NCBI GenBank assembly: GCA_021229015.1
Contig: CM037792.1
Span: forward strand, 3,605,136-3,669,135
Length of the DNA stretch: 64,000 bases
Source of the DNA: Solen grandis
Lineage: Eukaryota; Mollusca; Bivalvia; Adapedonta; Solenidae
Reading direction: 5' to 3'
The notes under the pieces were generated by a model that saw nothing but the letters and a program-made list of their open reading frames with translations, did no database searches and had not been told where the DNA came from. A program made the position numbers and the translations under genes. Shown in pieces: positions 1 through 13,700 of the stretch; position 1 is the first letter of the stretch; the number at the start of each line of letters is the position of its first letter.

Positions 1-3000
1 ACACTCCTGGTATTCAGGGACCCTTGACAGCTATGGACAGGTGATCTGTGACCTCGATCAATGTGATGCAGGGGGTGGATGTCCCGTAAAAAGGAAATGG
101 AAAACACGTATATACATAATTGAAAGACCACGTGTACGTGATGGTAACTGAAGGAAGTTCAATCAAATATCATTGGGTAAGCAAATGTAGGGATAAAGAA
201 GGCTATGATCGAGTACATGTTTACTGGCGGGTAACTGATTGGTAAATGAGGGCATGTGTTAATCTTAAAAGCCAGCATATGTTACCTAGAGCATTTTATA
301 AGATAATCACACCTTAATAACACTCGAGTATTGTTGTGCATTACTCACTGGAAGATATACGAACTGAAGGCACTTATTGAGAGATACACATATTCTTTTT
401 ATAGTACCTAATGAAGTAATGATACACTTACAAATTTGCACAGCTATAGATGTATAAAATATCGTCTATATGTTAAATTTTCTTGAATTTATCGCAAGTG
501 ACGGGATCGAAGCGGCGCTGCGATAAATCATATAAACTATGTTTATCACGTACGCCATACAGCTTTGCCGTGACCTCGAATCATTGGGCGAGTTCACATG
601 GAACTCCAGATCGATCTCGATATACCCCGAGTTCCAACTTAACGTTATAGGTTTCATCACTATAGTGACGTCAATTTAACCTTTGACCTCAACTCTACCA
701 ACCCTCGGTTGGTCCAGTGTTTCTCGAAAATGACCTGGTTCCCTGATATTACATGCTGTGAAAAATGAGCTTGGTAAAAGCTGTTTTTCATATTGCCTGA
801 GAATGGCTGAATTTTTACACGTGGGAATAAGCAAATCATGTAAATCATGTATTTGCCAACCCTTCCCTATACCTTCAATGTGAACTCGACCACTGATGTA
901 CGTTTCAGAGTCAGTGCCTTTATATATTTTTAGCCAACAAAACATGACATATACTCATTTTCTGCTGTAACGGTTCGTTTTATGCAATATTATACCGTTC
1001 AAATTTTGAACGAAATAAAACATTTCTTGGACAATTAAGTAGGACAAACTGTTAATTTGTTTATGAGAAGTAGTACATAGTTAGGTGGTTCTTTTCAGTA
1101 TCCAATGGGTCGTTAATTGTCTACACTTTAAACAGGCACATAATATCCGGTATGAATATTAGCAAGAAAATAAAAATAAATGCATCATGCTGCATGACAG
1201 CTTGACCTGCACATCATTAAAAGATTAATTCCAAAATGAGACAAAAGTTTGACTATCTGTGTTAATATTGCAGACAGGGACATCACATAATCATTCTACA
1301 AAGTACAGTATGCCATGCTATCAGGCTTATCTGTATGGCCTCAAAAGTCTAGCACAATCTTACACTTCATTGACGAAGTGTCGATTTCAACTAAAATATT
1401 GAGGTGCTGAAGTAAAAAGCTTTTATCTGTATATGTGTCACGGTCGTTTCCTATATTCCGAAACAGACGTATTGACAATATCGATCCCAATATGTCTGAA
1501 CGACGCGTCATGATATATCTCCTCGAAAACATGTACAGACACGCTTAATATGCTGTTTTTCTGTGTTAACACATGTGACGTACACATTTCACAAATACTC
1601 ACGCTCTCATTACACACAGACGCGCGCCTATCCAATTGTACTACGTATATACAGAGCCGAAGGCTTTACCAAATCTCAACCTAATGTAGACGTGTGTAGT
1701 GCTTGGAGTGCGTGCATACATATGCAGCATATGTAGCCTGATAACCAATCGGACAATTAAAAACTATTATACATTGTATAAAACTATCACCCAACGCACA
1801 TATATTAAAATGATTTGTAAATGTAGGTCTAAATGCATAGAGGAGTCAAAGTCAATGTAGGTCACACCAGGGACTCTATAAATAAATGGAATCCCTGGTC
1901 ACACGAAATTGTACTGTAATGTATTAAAAGAGCATAGTTTAAATTGTGTAATCAATAAAATAACTAGGCATAGTACGTACGATAATTAGATCTGTGTATA
2001 GACGTTTTTTCAAACGACCTTGAGGAAATATGGCTCCTTACACGTGACAGCTGTGCAGACGTTATATATGGCATTTGTGTATTTCATGAGTATGTTTTTC
2101 AAACGACCTTGAAGAAATATGGCGCCCTGCATTAATTTGGGCGATGTAAATTATACCTTATACGTTTAGTTTGACACAGCAGTAAGTGCCGTGACTATGC
2201 GTGCCCATAAAAATATGCACAACAAAGTTATGCTGCATATGTCTATTCCTTGCCTTTAAAACGTTTATTCTGTTCCTTCACATAATTTTTTGTGTATACA
2301 GTGTATATATATACATGCACGTGTGTGTCAAATCAGCCTGATTGTTATTAAATGGGACATATACGAATATGTACAGTTAAAAAAAAAGACAGGCGCATAT
2401 CGATCAATACATGCATTATCGCCAGTTCCAAATTTTTTTAGGTAAACAAATGGGTGCCATCTTGGGTAACCTAGTTACTATTTATAGTAATATATTTGCA
2501 TATAAGCGATTTGTGCCATTTTGGATATATAATTTGTGTCCGGATATATCATCAAATAGCCTACTGAAAATTCAAAGTTAATGCCTACCGGTATATCGTG
2601 CCTACAGGACAAACTAACCCTATGGGAAGACAGCATTTAGTTCTGTCGGTTTTGGGTCATATCTAGCTGCAATTAATGATCGACCGGATGTGGTTCTAAA
2701 GTGTAGTATAACCGTTTGTAGTTACAGACTGTTAATCAAGTCTTAGTTTGGTTTGATATCTCGATTTATCGAGCAGTTCATAGTATACATATCTTTTCGT
2801 ATTTACAACTAATCACACGTTTAATTCGCACAAACACATATGTAACTATATAATTTCGATAGATGAAGTAAGAATCCAGTGAGAGAAAGATAAATTTTTT
2901 ACAGCGAAATATTTTATATAGAGACCATGATAGGAGAATCGATTTGTTTAAATTTCAACTGAATGAATAATTTTTCAAGCTGACTGTATACACTGAATAT

Positions 3001-3600
3001 ATTACTCAGATTGACTTAATATATAGTTATTTTGATTAAATAGTCTTCTAGTATATCACATCTCTATTAACACGGTTACATTTAGTATAATTTAGAACAT
3101 ATAGATCTTTGTTTTGTAGAACTATATGCGGACTGGAAACAAGGATAAACCTGCCGTATATAGTACATGCCGTATGTATGTATTGAAGTTTAATGAGGGT
3201 CAGACTACAGAATAATCCACACCATGCGCAGACCCCAGGGTGTGACCCTCACCCCTTAAAGATGTCCTTTTTATATTTCTTTTGCCAAAGGGTCAAATTT
3301 TGCCAAGGCCATCTGAATTTAAGATGGCTACAGTATTTAATGAAAGAGTATGTTTTGAGTTCTAAATGTTATTCTCTCTATGAGATTATAATTGGCCAAT
3401 TTAGTAGTACATGCCGTATAGAGTTGAGATCATATATACCAGGCCAGGATTCATCGGGGGCGGGGGAGGGGGCCTGGTCATATTTTTTTTCCATGCTATA
3501 AAAACCCTTGATTACATAATACTAATTAGAGGAAAGCCCTGTCGTGGGCCCCATACTAAATAGCACGAATTATAACCATCTGCCAAGCCAGATTCCTATT
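1..3600. other. Intergenic or upstream sequence, no gene recognised
   Basis: AT-rich with only short ORFs that resemble no family I know. A diverged direct repeat (tttttcaaacgaccttga) occurs at about 2007 and 2095. An imperfect hairpin (ACCAGGGA...TCCCTGGT) lies at about 1867-1900. The unlocated first exon of the SLC37A3-like gene could lie here or further upstream. Confidence 0.4.
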
Positions 3601-3602
3601 GT

Positions 3603-3603
<1 letters not shown>

Positions 3604-3668
<65 letters not shown>
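3604..3668. repeat. (AT)n microsatellite
   Basis: About 65 bases of uninterrupted alternating TA. The minus-strand reading across it gives an Ile-Tyr repeat that is not a gene. Confidence 0.95.
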
Positions 3669-3670
<2 letters not shown>

Positions 3671-4751
3671 GAATACTAATAATAGTGCATATACCAGCTA
3701 TAGCACTGACAACAATTAACTGCACAGAATCATTAAACTCATAATGGCTGCTTATAACCATTAGCACATTTAATTGTATGGAACGCCAAATTAATCTACA
3801 TAAACACAAATATTTGAAGAGCTGTACAAATAATTAGACATCTTTTCAATTGAATTATTGATAACATCAATTCAGTTGATGCATGCACGAAGCTACATTA
3901 ATTATATCTCGGCCGGTATTCACATCTCTGATGCATGGTATCAACGATTCCATTGTTGATCTCGCCATATAATCATTGATACAAAATCAAATGTCGGAAC
4001 ACCTATCTGTTATTGATATGATTGTATCAATAAATGAATTATAGATCTTTTTAATTCCATTACTGATATCAATAATTCGGCATAATGTAAATGATCAAAC
4101 GTCATATAATTATTATATGTATAGGAGCTTCCATTATTACAGATTTAAAGTTTCATATATTTTGATATATGCCGCTTATATACTTGTAACATCAGGGAGA
4201 AATCATGCATTACATCAAAACCAAATTTCATGATAAACATCGGTAATTGAATTCATCAATCCAATTATTGATATCAAAAATAAAAAAAAATTAAAAAATT
4301 AATAATTAAAAAAATTTTTTACTAAAAATTGGAAGACGTTTCTCTCTTTTAAATGAAAACACTAGCTCTTCAGAGTTGAGGTGGAAGTCGGAAGGAGAAT
4401 ACAACGTCCAAACGATGAGAATCTGAACTTCTAAACAATTTTTTCTCCACCTGTCTCAAGGATGTGGACATTCCATCACGTTGTCACATTTGTTTTAACA
4501 TTTTTAAGGTAATAGCATATCATTTAACATTTTAAATTTTTTACTGTATTTGTTGCTTTAAGTTTAAAATTGTTATATGGCTACATAAGTTAAAGTTAAC
4601 TGTTTAGCATATTTTACTTCATGTATTGATACCTTGATCCTTAGGTCGTCATTTTAGAAAAAGCTATCTTGACCTCTCATATGAAGTAATCTTCATTATA
4701 TCTCTTCACTTTTGAACTTGTTTTATAAAGGTCTCTGTGTGCGCACGATTA

Positions 4752-5538
4752 TGGTATCGGGTTCATTCGCCCCAAGTACACTTCGCCCGAGTCAGTTCGC
4801 CTTACAAAGTAGGTTCATTCGCCCTACATAGTGGGTTCATTCGCCCTAGTAACATTATAAATAAATAAACAAAATGGATATTACAAAATGGTGATGAATA
4901 TTGTATTGGTATTTAAAAAATATGCACGAGGAAACACGTTTTATTAATCCTGATTAGATATATTCCTTATTGATTTTAACAATAAAAGCATGAATTAATT
5001 ACTTGATCAGATCAAAAGACTTACTTTGCAAACACACACTGAAATAATTGAAAAAATAATTGGTAATCAAAGCAAGTATTTAATCAGTTTGCATAGTTCT
5101 TTCATATATATGTTGTCAATTTATAGCAACTTTGCGGATAATTTGTTAATTATGATAAGTAGGGATGCAAATGAATTGAATAATGGGCTTAAAAGGAAAC
5201 AAACAGTGTATTTATTTATTTATAAATATGCCGCCAATGTTAGGGTATATAATATGTTAAAAATCTGAAACTGTCGTTCCGAGAAGGATGTTTCATTATA
5301 TATCGCTTGTGCAACACAATATGATAAATGCTATATGAATATATACCCATTCAAACATACATGCATAAAATATTACAACCGAATACACAAACATTTATAT
5401 ATTATTTCATTCAATTCCACCAAAATTACAATAGGGCGAACAGACTCACAGCTTAGGGCGAAAGGGTATAGGGCGACAGGGAATTAGGGCAAAAAAGTAT
5501 AGGGCGAAAGAGAATTGGGGTCGAAACGACCCATAATC
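4752..5538. mobile_element. 0.79-kb inverted-repeat element with TTCGCCC motif arrays
   Basis: The left end (about 4752-4850) carries five spaced copies of TTCGCCC or a one-base variant. The right end (5430-5530) carries the same motif five times in the opposite orientation as AGGGCGAA or close variants. GATTATGG on the left (4747-4754) pairs with CCATAATC on the right (5531-5538). CACGATTA occurs at both edges (4744-4751, 5539-5546), so the target duplication is either CAC with longer inverted repeats or all 8 bp. The 80-residue interior ORF at 5026-5268 matches nothing I recognise. Probably a non-autonomous DNA transposon. Confidence 0.7.
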
Positions 5539-5543
5539 CACGA

Positions 5544-6960
5544 TTAACAGCTTGGTTTAAATTTCTTTTCGTTCCAATTTTCAAAGTTCAGCAATGATTT
5601 ATAATGGTTCACAGACTTGGAAGAAATAGTGTTCTCATTCAGATTATTCCAGACTTTGATTGTTCTTTGGCTGAAGGAATTAAGTCTTACATTTAACTTG
5701 CACTTTTTAGATTTAAACTTCAGGTAATGTCCTCGTAAGTCATCAGAACTCAAGACAAATAGATTGTCCCACTTCAGGTCGTCAAAGTTATGTATTGCCT
5801 GGTATATCTGGATCGTATCAGAGCGGTCCCTTATATACTCCAAGGTGACTAATCCGAACTCTCGTAGCCTCTGTTCATAAGACAAATGGGATAAACCTGG
5901 TACAAGTCTGGTTGCCCTCCTTTGAATGTCTTCAATTCTCCTAATGTCTTTCTTTAAGTAAGGTGATCATACACAGGATCCATACTCTAAAATCGGCCTA
6001 ATCAGTGATTTATAAAAAGGCAAGAACATCTCCTTAACCATATATTCAAATGGCCTTTTTAAAATTCCCAAAGGTTTTCTGAGCTTTATTGGCAATGCTT
6101 GTAAGATGTTCATCGAAGTTAAGTTTTTTAGTCAAAGGTTACACCAAAATCTTTCTTGGACAAAACTGCTTCCACCCGACTAAAATTCCCATCCGCATCC
6201 CTCATTGTGTATGAAAAGTTCTCATTATTAGCTCCAATATGTATAACCTTGCATTTCCCCACATTAAATGAAAGTTTGCACTTTTCACTCCATTCTCCGA
6301 GACTGTCAAGATCCTACTGTAGCTTCTCACACAGATGATTTGTCAAAACTTTTGAAAAAATCTTGGTGTCGTCAGCAAAGATCTTGACCATTCCAGTTAC
6401 AATCTCCGGTAAATCATTCATAAAGCACAGGAAAAGCACAGGCCTGATCACACTACCCTGAGGGACACCGCTGACAACCTCAGTCCATGGTGATAAAGAA
6501 CAACCAATATGCACACACTGTGTTCTGTCTGACAGAAAGTCCCTTATCAACTGAAGTACAAATCCTTGTATACCCAATTTGTAAAGTTTATGAATCGAAA
6601 GGCCATGGGAAACTTAATTAAATGCTTTGGCAAAGTCCAAATAAATTACATCAGTATGCACTTATGCATCCAATAATTCTGTCCAATCTTCCAGAATTTC
6701 CAACAATTGAACAACTCATGATCACCCTGATCTAAATCCATATTGTGCATCTGCAAGTAGGTTGTTCTCATTCAAATGCTTCATCAACCTGTCTCTTAAT
6801 AATTTTTTGCACAATTTGCAGACTACTGAAGTAAGACTTCCTGGACGATACAATCTGAGATACAATAGCTTTTTTCCAGTCCAACGGAATGGTTCCCTCA
6901 CTCAATGCCTTATTAAATAGCAGAGTCAAATCCCTCTGTTTCCTGGGATGGACCAGTACC
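5544..6960 (-). pseudogene. Decayed CR1/Jockey-type LINE, reverse transcriptase and C-terminus
   Basis: On the minus strand, sequence near 6940-6840 reads like the start of a non-LTR RT domain (LLFNKALSEGTIPLDWKKA). The ORF at 6577-6314 carries VSGVPQGSVIRPVLF and the FADDTK active-site box. The ORF at 5885-5544 reads like the C-terminal domain, with DLRGHYLKFKSKKCK, FSQRTIKVWNNLNE and VNHYKSLL. The pieces lie in different frames, so the copy is dead and truncated at its 5' end. Confidence 0.8.
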
Positions 6961-6989
6961 TTGCACCTGGGAGGTCTCGCTAAGGGGAA

Positions 6990-7490
6990 TTACGAACGAT
7001 TTTAAAGCGGTCAATGTGTATTCTGGACAATGTGAGCTTGTTTTGGGGACTATAGGTTTGCCTGCGTCCTTCCGTCCGTTCATCTGCCCGTCCCGATTTC
7101 TTGGGAACTTAGGACATTTATTGATGGATTTCAGTAAACTTCACAGAAGTATTCCTCATCATGAACCCAAGGGGGTGTCACACACATTAACCATATGCAC
7201 AGTTAAAAGGTTAAGGTCATCGGAGTTGTTAGAAATTCTCTTTGGTATTTCGTATTTATAGGCTACATCTAAATTTCTGCTCTATAACTTCCATATCTAT
7301 GTTTGGATTTTCATGAAACTTTACAGAAGTGTTTATCATGACACAAAGGTGTGTCATGCGCATCAACCATATGCACGTTTGAAAGGCTAGTGCAGTTCAG
7401 GTATCATAACCCATTTCCATAATTTTCTTGTTTCTATCTGGGACAAATTCTTAATGGGGGTTTTCAACGATTGGGACTGCTGACAGTATT
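6990..7490 (+). repeat. Tandem-core interspersed repeat, ~190-bp unit
   Basis: Contains the cctgcgtccttccgtccgtt low-complexity leader typical of these elements. Two diverged core units follow: tttcagtaaacttcacagaa near 7133 and tttcatgaaactttacagaa near 7308. No coding capacity. Confidence 0.5.
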
Positions 7491-8730
7491 GCTAGCTATA
7501 CTGACAAAGCCGTGTTTATAATCACACCTGAACCACTTTGTTAAATGCAGTAATACTAACAGTGATTTTTCTTTTACAATTTCTCCTGACATAGTCCAAG
7601 GATTCGCTAGGCTAAAAAGTTATGAGTCTTAAAATGGAAAGTATGCATCCTACTTTAATTTTGATTGCAGTTTTCATATATTTTATGCATTCAGTGGATG
7701 CACTGAAATCAAAACATTGAATCCACAGTGGAAACAATTCATCCAGAAAGCAGGATGCAGAAGTAAAAAAAAAAATCACTGATACTAGGCATTTTAATGC
7801 AAAACTGAACTCTGATTTTCTGGCAAAAGCAATTAAAATGATACATAAAACAAAAAACAGTCAATGTTTTAATTTTGTCACATGAAATATATTTGCTTTT
7901 TTGTGTTCTTTTTATCTCTCGTACATTGATTTATTTCACAGACATTTCAAAGTTTTTAGGGATCATAAGACATTTGGTTCTGAAAATTTTACAAGATTCA
8001 CTGGAGTAAAAGTAACTGCAGGACATGATTTCATTATTGTTTATCATTTATTTTATTAAGTAATTAACACTTTTTTACCATATCTTTATAGATTCCTGAT
8101 TTAATTAAATGACTTTTCATCACTTAGGTCAGTCAAATGTGAATATAGTAAATACATGTATTTCTGTTTTACACCAAATGATGGGGAGAATAAACTGTAT
8201 ATGAAAAAAAGTAAATATTCCTGCTAGAAACTCTACCAGACATCCGGACAGACTGTATTGAAATATTCACAGGACCGAAATAGAAATCACCAGTCAAGTC
8301 AGACAGACAGGCACTTTTCAGATTGTTTGATTTCAAGATATTTTTACTACCTGTGATTTTCATATTGGGAAAATTAGCATTATAAATAAAAACTGGGAAA
8401 TCTAAAGTAAATGAAATCATTTTAAGTTAACAATAAAATTATCATATTATAGTTGGTATTACTATATAGTGGTAATATATGTTCAAGAAAGTTTCAAATC
8501 AACATTTAACTTATAAGAATGATATGAATTTCAATAACATTCCATGAATTATTTCTTTTGGGAAAAAAAAAAAAAAAAAAAAATCATTGGGAAAACAGTA
8601 ATTTTGGGAAAAAAATGTCAGTTTTTGGTAAGGGGAAACCACCTGTAAAAGATAGTAAATTAACCAAAATAAATCACTGTTAGTAGCATGTCTCAACTCT
8701 GAAAAATAAAGATATGATATTTCATTATCA
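7490..8730. other. No gene or recognised repeat
   Basis: AT-rich sequence with an A-rich run at 8565-8583 and a small hairpin (TTCAGTG gatg CACTGAA) near 7690. No exon of either gene was recognised. Confidence 0.4.
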
Positions 8731-8738
8731 GTTGTTTC

Positions 8739-8977
8739 ACCCTTTCCCTTATAGAGGACACCATGAAAAGACCTATGTGAACAGCATAAAACCAGATCAG
8801 CCTGCAAGTAACTCGCAGGCTAATCAGGTTTTATGCTGTTCGCTGCTCCTCAGTGGTCTGGAAATGAGGATTTTGTAATTAAATTTGGTAAGGTTTAACT
8901 GTGGTTTTCTGCAGATCAGGCTTTATGTGATACCTATTGAGGGCGTCAAAATGAGTCTGTATGAGGGAAAGGGTTAA
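8739..8977 (+). mobile_element. TTAA hairpin MITE, copy 1
   Basis: Same 240-bp family as the copy at 18827. The left TTAA is eroded (TTTCACCC), while the right end gaGGGAAAGGGTTAA is intact. The central palindrome is recognisable. Confidence 0.85.
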
Positions 8978-9329
8978 CAGTCAAATATCTCATACATAAC
9001 AAGATGTGATTAACATAAATGTGTAAAATATTTTGTCATATATTGTAATGTAAGGTTCATATTGTCTCACTAACGGGTCCTTGTTTTCTTCCATAAACAG
9101 TTCATATAGTCTCAGTAAATGGTTTCCAATGTCCAGGTTCACATCAACTTGGATTCATGTGGTCCATCACCGGTATAAGCTAGTGTAACGTATGTGTCCA
9201 TCTGCTGCAGGATCTAGCAATACTGATTGAGAGAAGAATTTGGGCATGTCTTTATCATCCTAAAAAGTGTAACAGAAGAGATTTCCAATCATTTACAGTC
9301 ATAAACCAAAAATCACACATAAGACACAG

Positions 9330-9960
9330 TCTACCCCAAAATACCTTAGTCTGAATCTGACAAACAATCTCTGCTGGGATACCCATATCAATATAAGGAA
9401 GTATAGAAAGGAAACTCAACCTTAGGGTCCCTTAGCCTCAGAACTCAAGGTATATATTCCGTTATCACTGCTGTACATATGCTGGGATTTTCAAATGGCA
9501 AAACATGTTTGGAAACTTTTTACCAAGCTTCTTATTAGAAGAATAGAAATGGTGCAGAAAAGGGCGGCAAGTTATGTGACAAACAGATTCCATAACCGCA
9601 GTAGTTTGTTGTCCATACTGAATCACCTTGGCTTGGAGTCGTTGGAGTCACACAGGACCAAAGCACAACTGAACATGATGTATAAGATTGTCAACAATTA
9701 AGTCAATATTCCAGCAGATGATGAGTCACTATTATTCTTAAGTCAACCATTGCTCAAGATTCTTGCAATGCATACCAAAAATACAGACTTATCTCTTCAA
9801 CTACATCATACTGCGAGTACTCATTCTTCCCAAGGACCATAACTGAAAGGGAAAAATTACCATCCATATGTGCTGAAGTATCCTGACTTAGTATTCTTCA
9901 AAGAGGAGTTGTCTAAAATTTCTTTAAAAAGTTAGGGTCCAACTATAAGCAGCTTCTTAG
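9330..9960 (+). pseudogene. LINE 3' remnant (RT C-terminal domain)
   Basis: The reading at 9495-9701 gives IEMVQKRAASYV and LGLESLESHRTKAQLNMMYK, the conserved C-terminal region of CR1/Jockey-type reverse transcriptases. Upstream YLSLNLTNNLCWDTHI is in keeping. Stops and frame changes show it is dead. Confidence 0.72.
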
Positions 9961-10626
9961 AGCTGTGCTGGCTGTGGCCGACATAACTGGTTTTAGTTTA
10001 AACTTTATTTATTTTACATTGATTACGAAACAAGTTCTCACCACTTAAATTAATCACTCTTGATGGCTCAGGGGGCGGTGTATTTGGTCATTATTGTGGG
10101 AGGAAACTGGAGAACCCAGAAAAAACACATGTGTCTGGACAGGTGACCACTGTACCCTCTCACATACGTGACCAGGAATCGAACCCAGGATGCATTGGTG
10201 AGGAGCGAAGCCATAACTGGTGAGGTCTAGACTAAGAGTAGGAGGCAAAATCATAGGTGGCTTACACTTATCCCAATTTCATTTAATCTCTATCCACTAG
10301 TTTTGATCTTTCCTATTTTTCAATTTTTTTTTTGACCCTAACCACTTTTCTCATAATAGTCAATTGTATCTATGAACAACATATTTTTACTTTGCTAAAA
10401 AGTTTCAGAAGATTTCCTGTACTTTACCAGTTGAATAAGAGTACCATTCTATGTCATCATGTTTCAAAATGGGGTCCAGTGACAAACTCGATGTGGATGA
10501 GTATGAATTTATTCCAAACAAAATGGCAAAGGCTGTTGAATTGCAATAAATCACAATACAAGTTTGGAGGGTGATACTAAGCCCTAGTAATAATTACCTT
10601 TTAGTTGTGTTTTTTTTAAATTTCAG

Positions 10627-10738
10627 TTACTCATTCTTTCATGCCACAAGAAAAACATTCAGCAATGTTAAGTCTACTATATCCAGTGAGTGGAGTGCAA
10701 CTCCAGGAAATGCCACACATGTTAATGCTCCTTCACAG
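10627..10738 (+). CDS. SLC37A3: SLC37A3 exon A (first exon located)
   Basis: Begins with the third base of a codon after tttcag and ends CAG|gtaagt. It encodes the end of transmembrane helix 1 and the conserved HATRKTFSNVK signature, then a luminal loop with an N-glycosylation sequon (NAT). Confidence 0.9.
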
Positions 10739-13700
10739 GTAAGTACCTACCTTTACTGTGTTGAAAGAGCTTGAGGAAAGTATTAACTATATTTGAGTTT
10801 ACCTGAAAAAAGTAAAGATAGCACCAAGATTTTAGCCAGGTTTCCTGACGGAACACCTGCTTTAAAATTCAAGAGTCCCATCTGAAAATTAGGAGTCTCT
10901 GTTGCATCATTATGTCCCTCTCTCTCCCCACCCCCCCACCCCCCATTTATAATGGGGAGACATATTGTTTTTGTTGGAGTTCTGTGTGTCTGTCACACTT
11001 TTTGTTTGGAGCATAAGTCAAAAATTATAAAAGTTATTAACTTGAAACTTCACAGGTGGATAGACCTCATGTTGGAAAAGTGTCATGCACAAGGACTATA
11101 TTTCTCTGCATCATCTTTTTGGAGTTATTGCCCTTTGTTAAATTTTATACTTATTTTTTGCCAAGAGCATTTCTAACGCACTATAAGACATATAACCTTG
11201 AAACTTCATAGATAAATAGGTCATATGGAGGAGAGGTGCAGTGCATAAGGACCCTAACTCTGCACATAATATTTATGGACAAGAATTGCAGTATACTAGT
11301 GCATAATCCATTTCCAGTGTTTGTTGTTGAAGTTTTTCCACTTTTATACAATTTCGTGTTCTTAAGATAACTCCAGTTTGACTTATGCTATTGAAACAAA
11401 ATTTCAGTTATGGAAAGAAGTTTAGAGCTTTATCAATATAGTCAGCCCTTAACTATTTGCATATGCCACTGAGTGCCTTAGTGTATATGTGTGTGTGTCA
11501 TCCTGGTATGTCAAATCTGAGGTCCCTTCCCATTTTTTGATGTTCTCAGTATCCCAGGACACCATTAATGTAGACCGCTGCTAAACACTGTCACTTGACC
11601 AGCTCCTGCTAAAACCCAACATATTTGATGATATTAAAACTCTCATAACACTGATACAAGTGTATTCTCTCAAAATACTAGACAATATAAAATCAAAACT
11701 GTAGTTCTAGAAAACATTTATCCTTGTCTGCAGTATAATGCAAGCAGTTCCTATTTCATAATTACTAATTGGACACTTGATTTTGTGCTACAGGTGTGGA
11801 ATGTCCATGACATGTTTGACAGTTCAAAGGATGTGGAAACCTACCTGGGGATCCTGGATGCTGTATTCATGATCTCTTATGCAGTGGTATGATATATAGT
11901 ATTTGTTGACACTTGTAGTTTTTAATAAACAATGCTATTTATTTAATTTTTGCTTGTAAATTGAAAGAAAAAGCAGTCAGTATTTTTTTTTTAGTGTAAA
12001 AATTAAAATTTCTGCTTTTGATACAGTGAGAGTTTGTCCGTTTTGTTTGGCAGATTTATTAGCCATTCTTTTGTCAGAAATAACACTAAAGACACTTAGT
12101 ATTTCAAGAAAATATAAATAAAATACAGTAGTCATGTTCAGCTCTTGGCTTCAAATCTTTTTTAATGATATTCGTACCGGTAAACACAAATGCTTATTGT
12201 TAGCTCGCCTGAGCACAACATGCTCATGGTGAGCTATTGTGATCGCCTTTTGTGTGGCGTCCGGCGTCAACAATTTCCTTTAAACAACATCTCCTCCTTA
12301 ACCGCTGAATGGATTTTGACCGAACTTCACAAGTATCATCCTTATGATGTCCTCTTTCAAAGTTGTTCAAATTATTTTGATTGGTTGAAAAAGTAGGTCA
12401 CAGGAGCTTAAAATAGATTTTAAAAATGCAAACTTTGAAAATCTTCTTCTGCAAAACTGCGAGGCCTAGAGCTTAGATATTTGGTGTGTAGCATTGTCTA
12501 GTGAATCTCTACCAAGTTTGTTCAAATCATGACCCTTGGGTCAAAATTGGCCCTGCCCCAGGGGTCACTTGATTTTACATAGGCTTATATATGAAAAAAA
12601 CTAGAAAAATCTCCTAAAAAAGAACACAAGGCCTGGAGTTTAGATATTTGGTGTGTAACACTGCCTTATGGACATCTACCAAGTTTGTTCAAATCATGGC
12701 TCTTGGGTCAGAATTGGTCCTGCCTAAGTGGGTCACTTGATTTTACATAGACTTATATAGGGGAGTCTTTAAAAGATCTTCTTGTTATATAGGGGAGTCT
12801 TTAAAAGATCTTCTTGTCAGAAACCACAATCATGGTTTTAGATATTTGGTATGTAATATGGCCTTGTAGACCAGAACCAAGTTTTCATATCATTGCTCTT
12901 GTGTCAAAATTGGTCCCACCCAAGGTGTCACTTGATTTTATAGCTATAACCATCAAAATTTGGACCGCAGGTTCAGTTTATAGCTCACCAGAGCACAAAG
13001 TGCTCAAGGCGAGCTTTTGTGATCGCCCTTCGTCCGGCGTGCGTCGTCCGTCGTCAACAATTTGCTTTAAACGACATCTCCTCTGAAACCGCTGGACAGA
13101 ATTTAATGAAACTTGGCAGGAATGTTCCTTGGGTGAAGCTCTACAAAAGTTGTTAAAATAAAGTTGATCCATGAAGAACTCTGGTTGCCATGGCTACAAA
13201 AAGAAAAATAATTTGAAAACTTTAAAAATCATCTCCTTCAAAACTACTGGCCAGATTTCAAAATAATTTGGTACAGATGTTCCTTGGGTCAACCTCTACC
13301 AAAGTTGCTAAAATTATTCCGATCCATAAAAAAACATGGCCGCCAGGGGCGGGGCTTATTTGCCTTATATGTATATAGAGAAACCTTTAAACAACATCTC
13401 CTCTGAAACCACGGGACAGAATTTGATTAAACTTGGCAGGGATGATCCTTGGGTCAACCTTCACAAAAGTTGCTAAAATAAATTTGATCCATATAGAACT
13501 CTGGTTGCCATGGCAACAAAAAGAAAAAAACAATGACACTTTAAACATTATCTTCTTCAAAACTACTGGCCAGATTTCAAAATAATTTGGTACAGATGTT
13601 CCTTGGGTCAACCTCTACCAAAGTTGCTTAAAAATATTCCGATCCGTAAAAAACATGGCCGCCAGGGGCGGGGCTTATTTGCCTTACATGTATATAGGGA

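Noticed and set aside
3570..3809. Minus-strand reading of 79 codons with an Ile-Tyr repeat
   Set aside because: Produced by the (AT)n microsatellite.
7883..7921. Short ATG reading with FFVFFLSL before a gt, another first-exon candidate
   Set aside because: The donor would leave phase 0 while exon A needs two bases of a codon from upstream. The in-phase alternative has a stop and no Met.
10332..10574. Candidate first coding exon for the SLC37A3-like gene (hydrophobic LTTFLII stretch)
   Set aside because: No donor in the required phase follows the hydrophobic codons, and the rest of the reading does not resemble the family.
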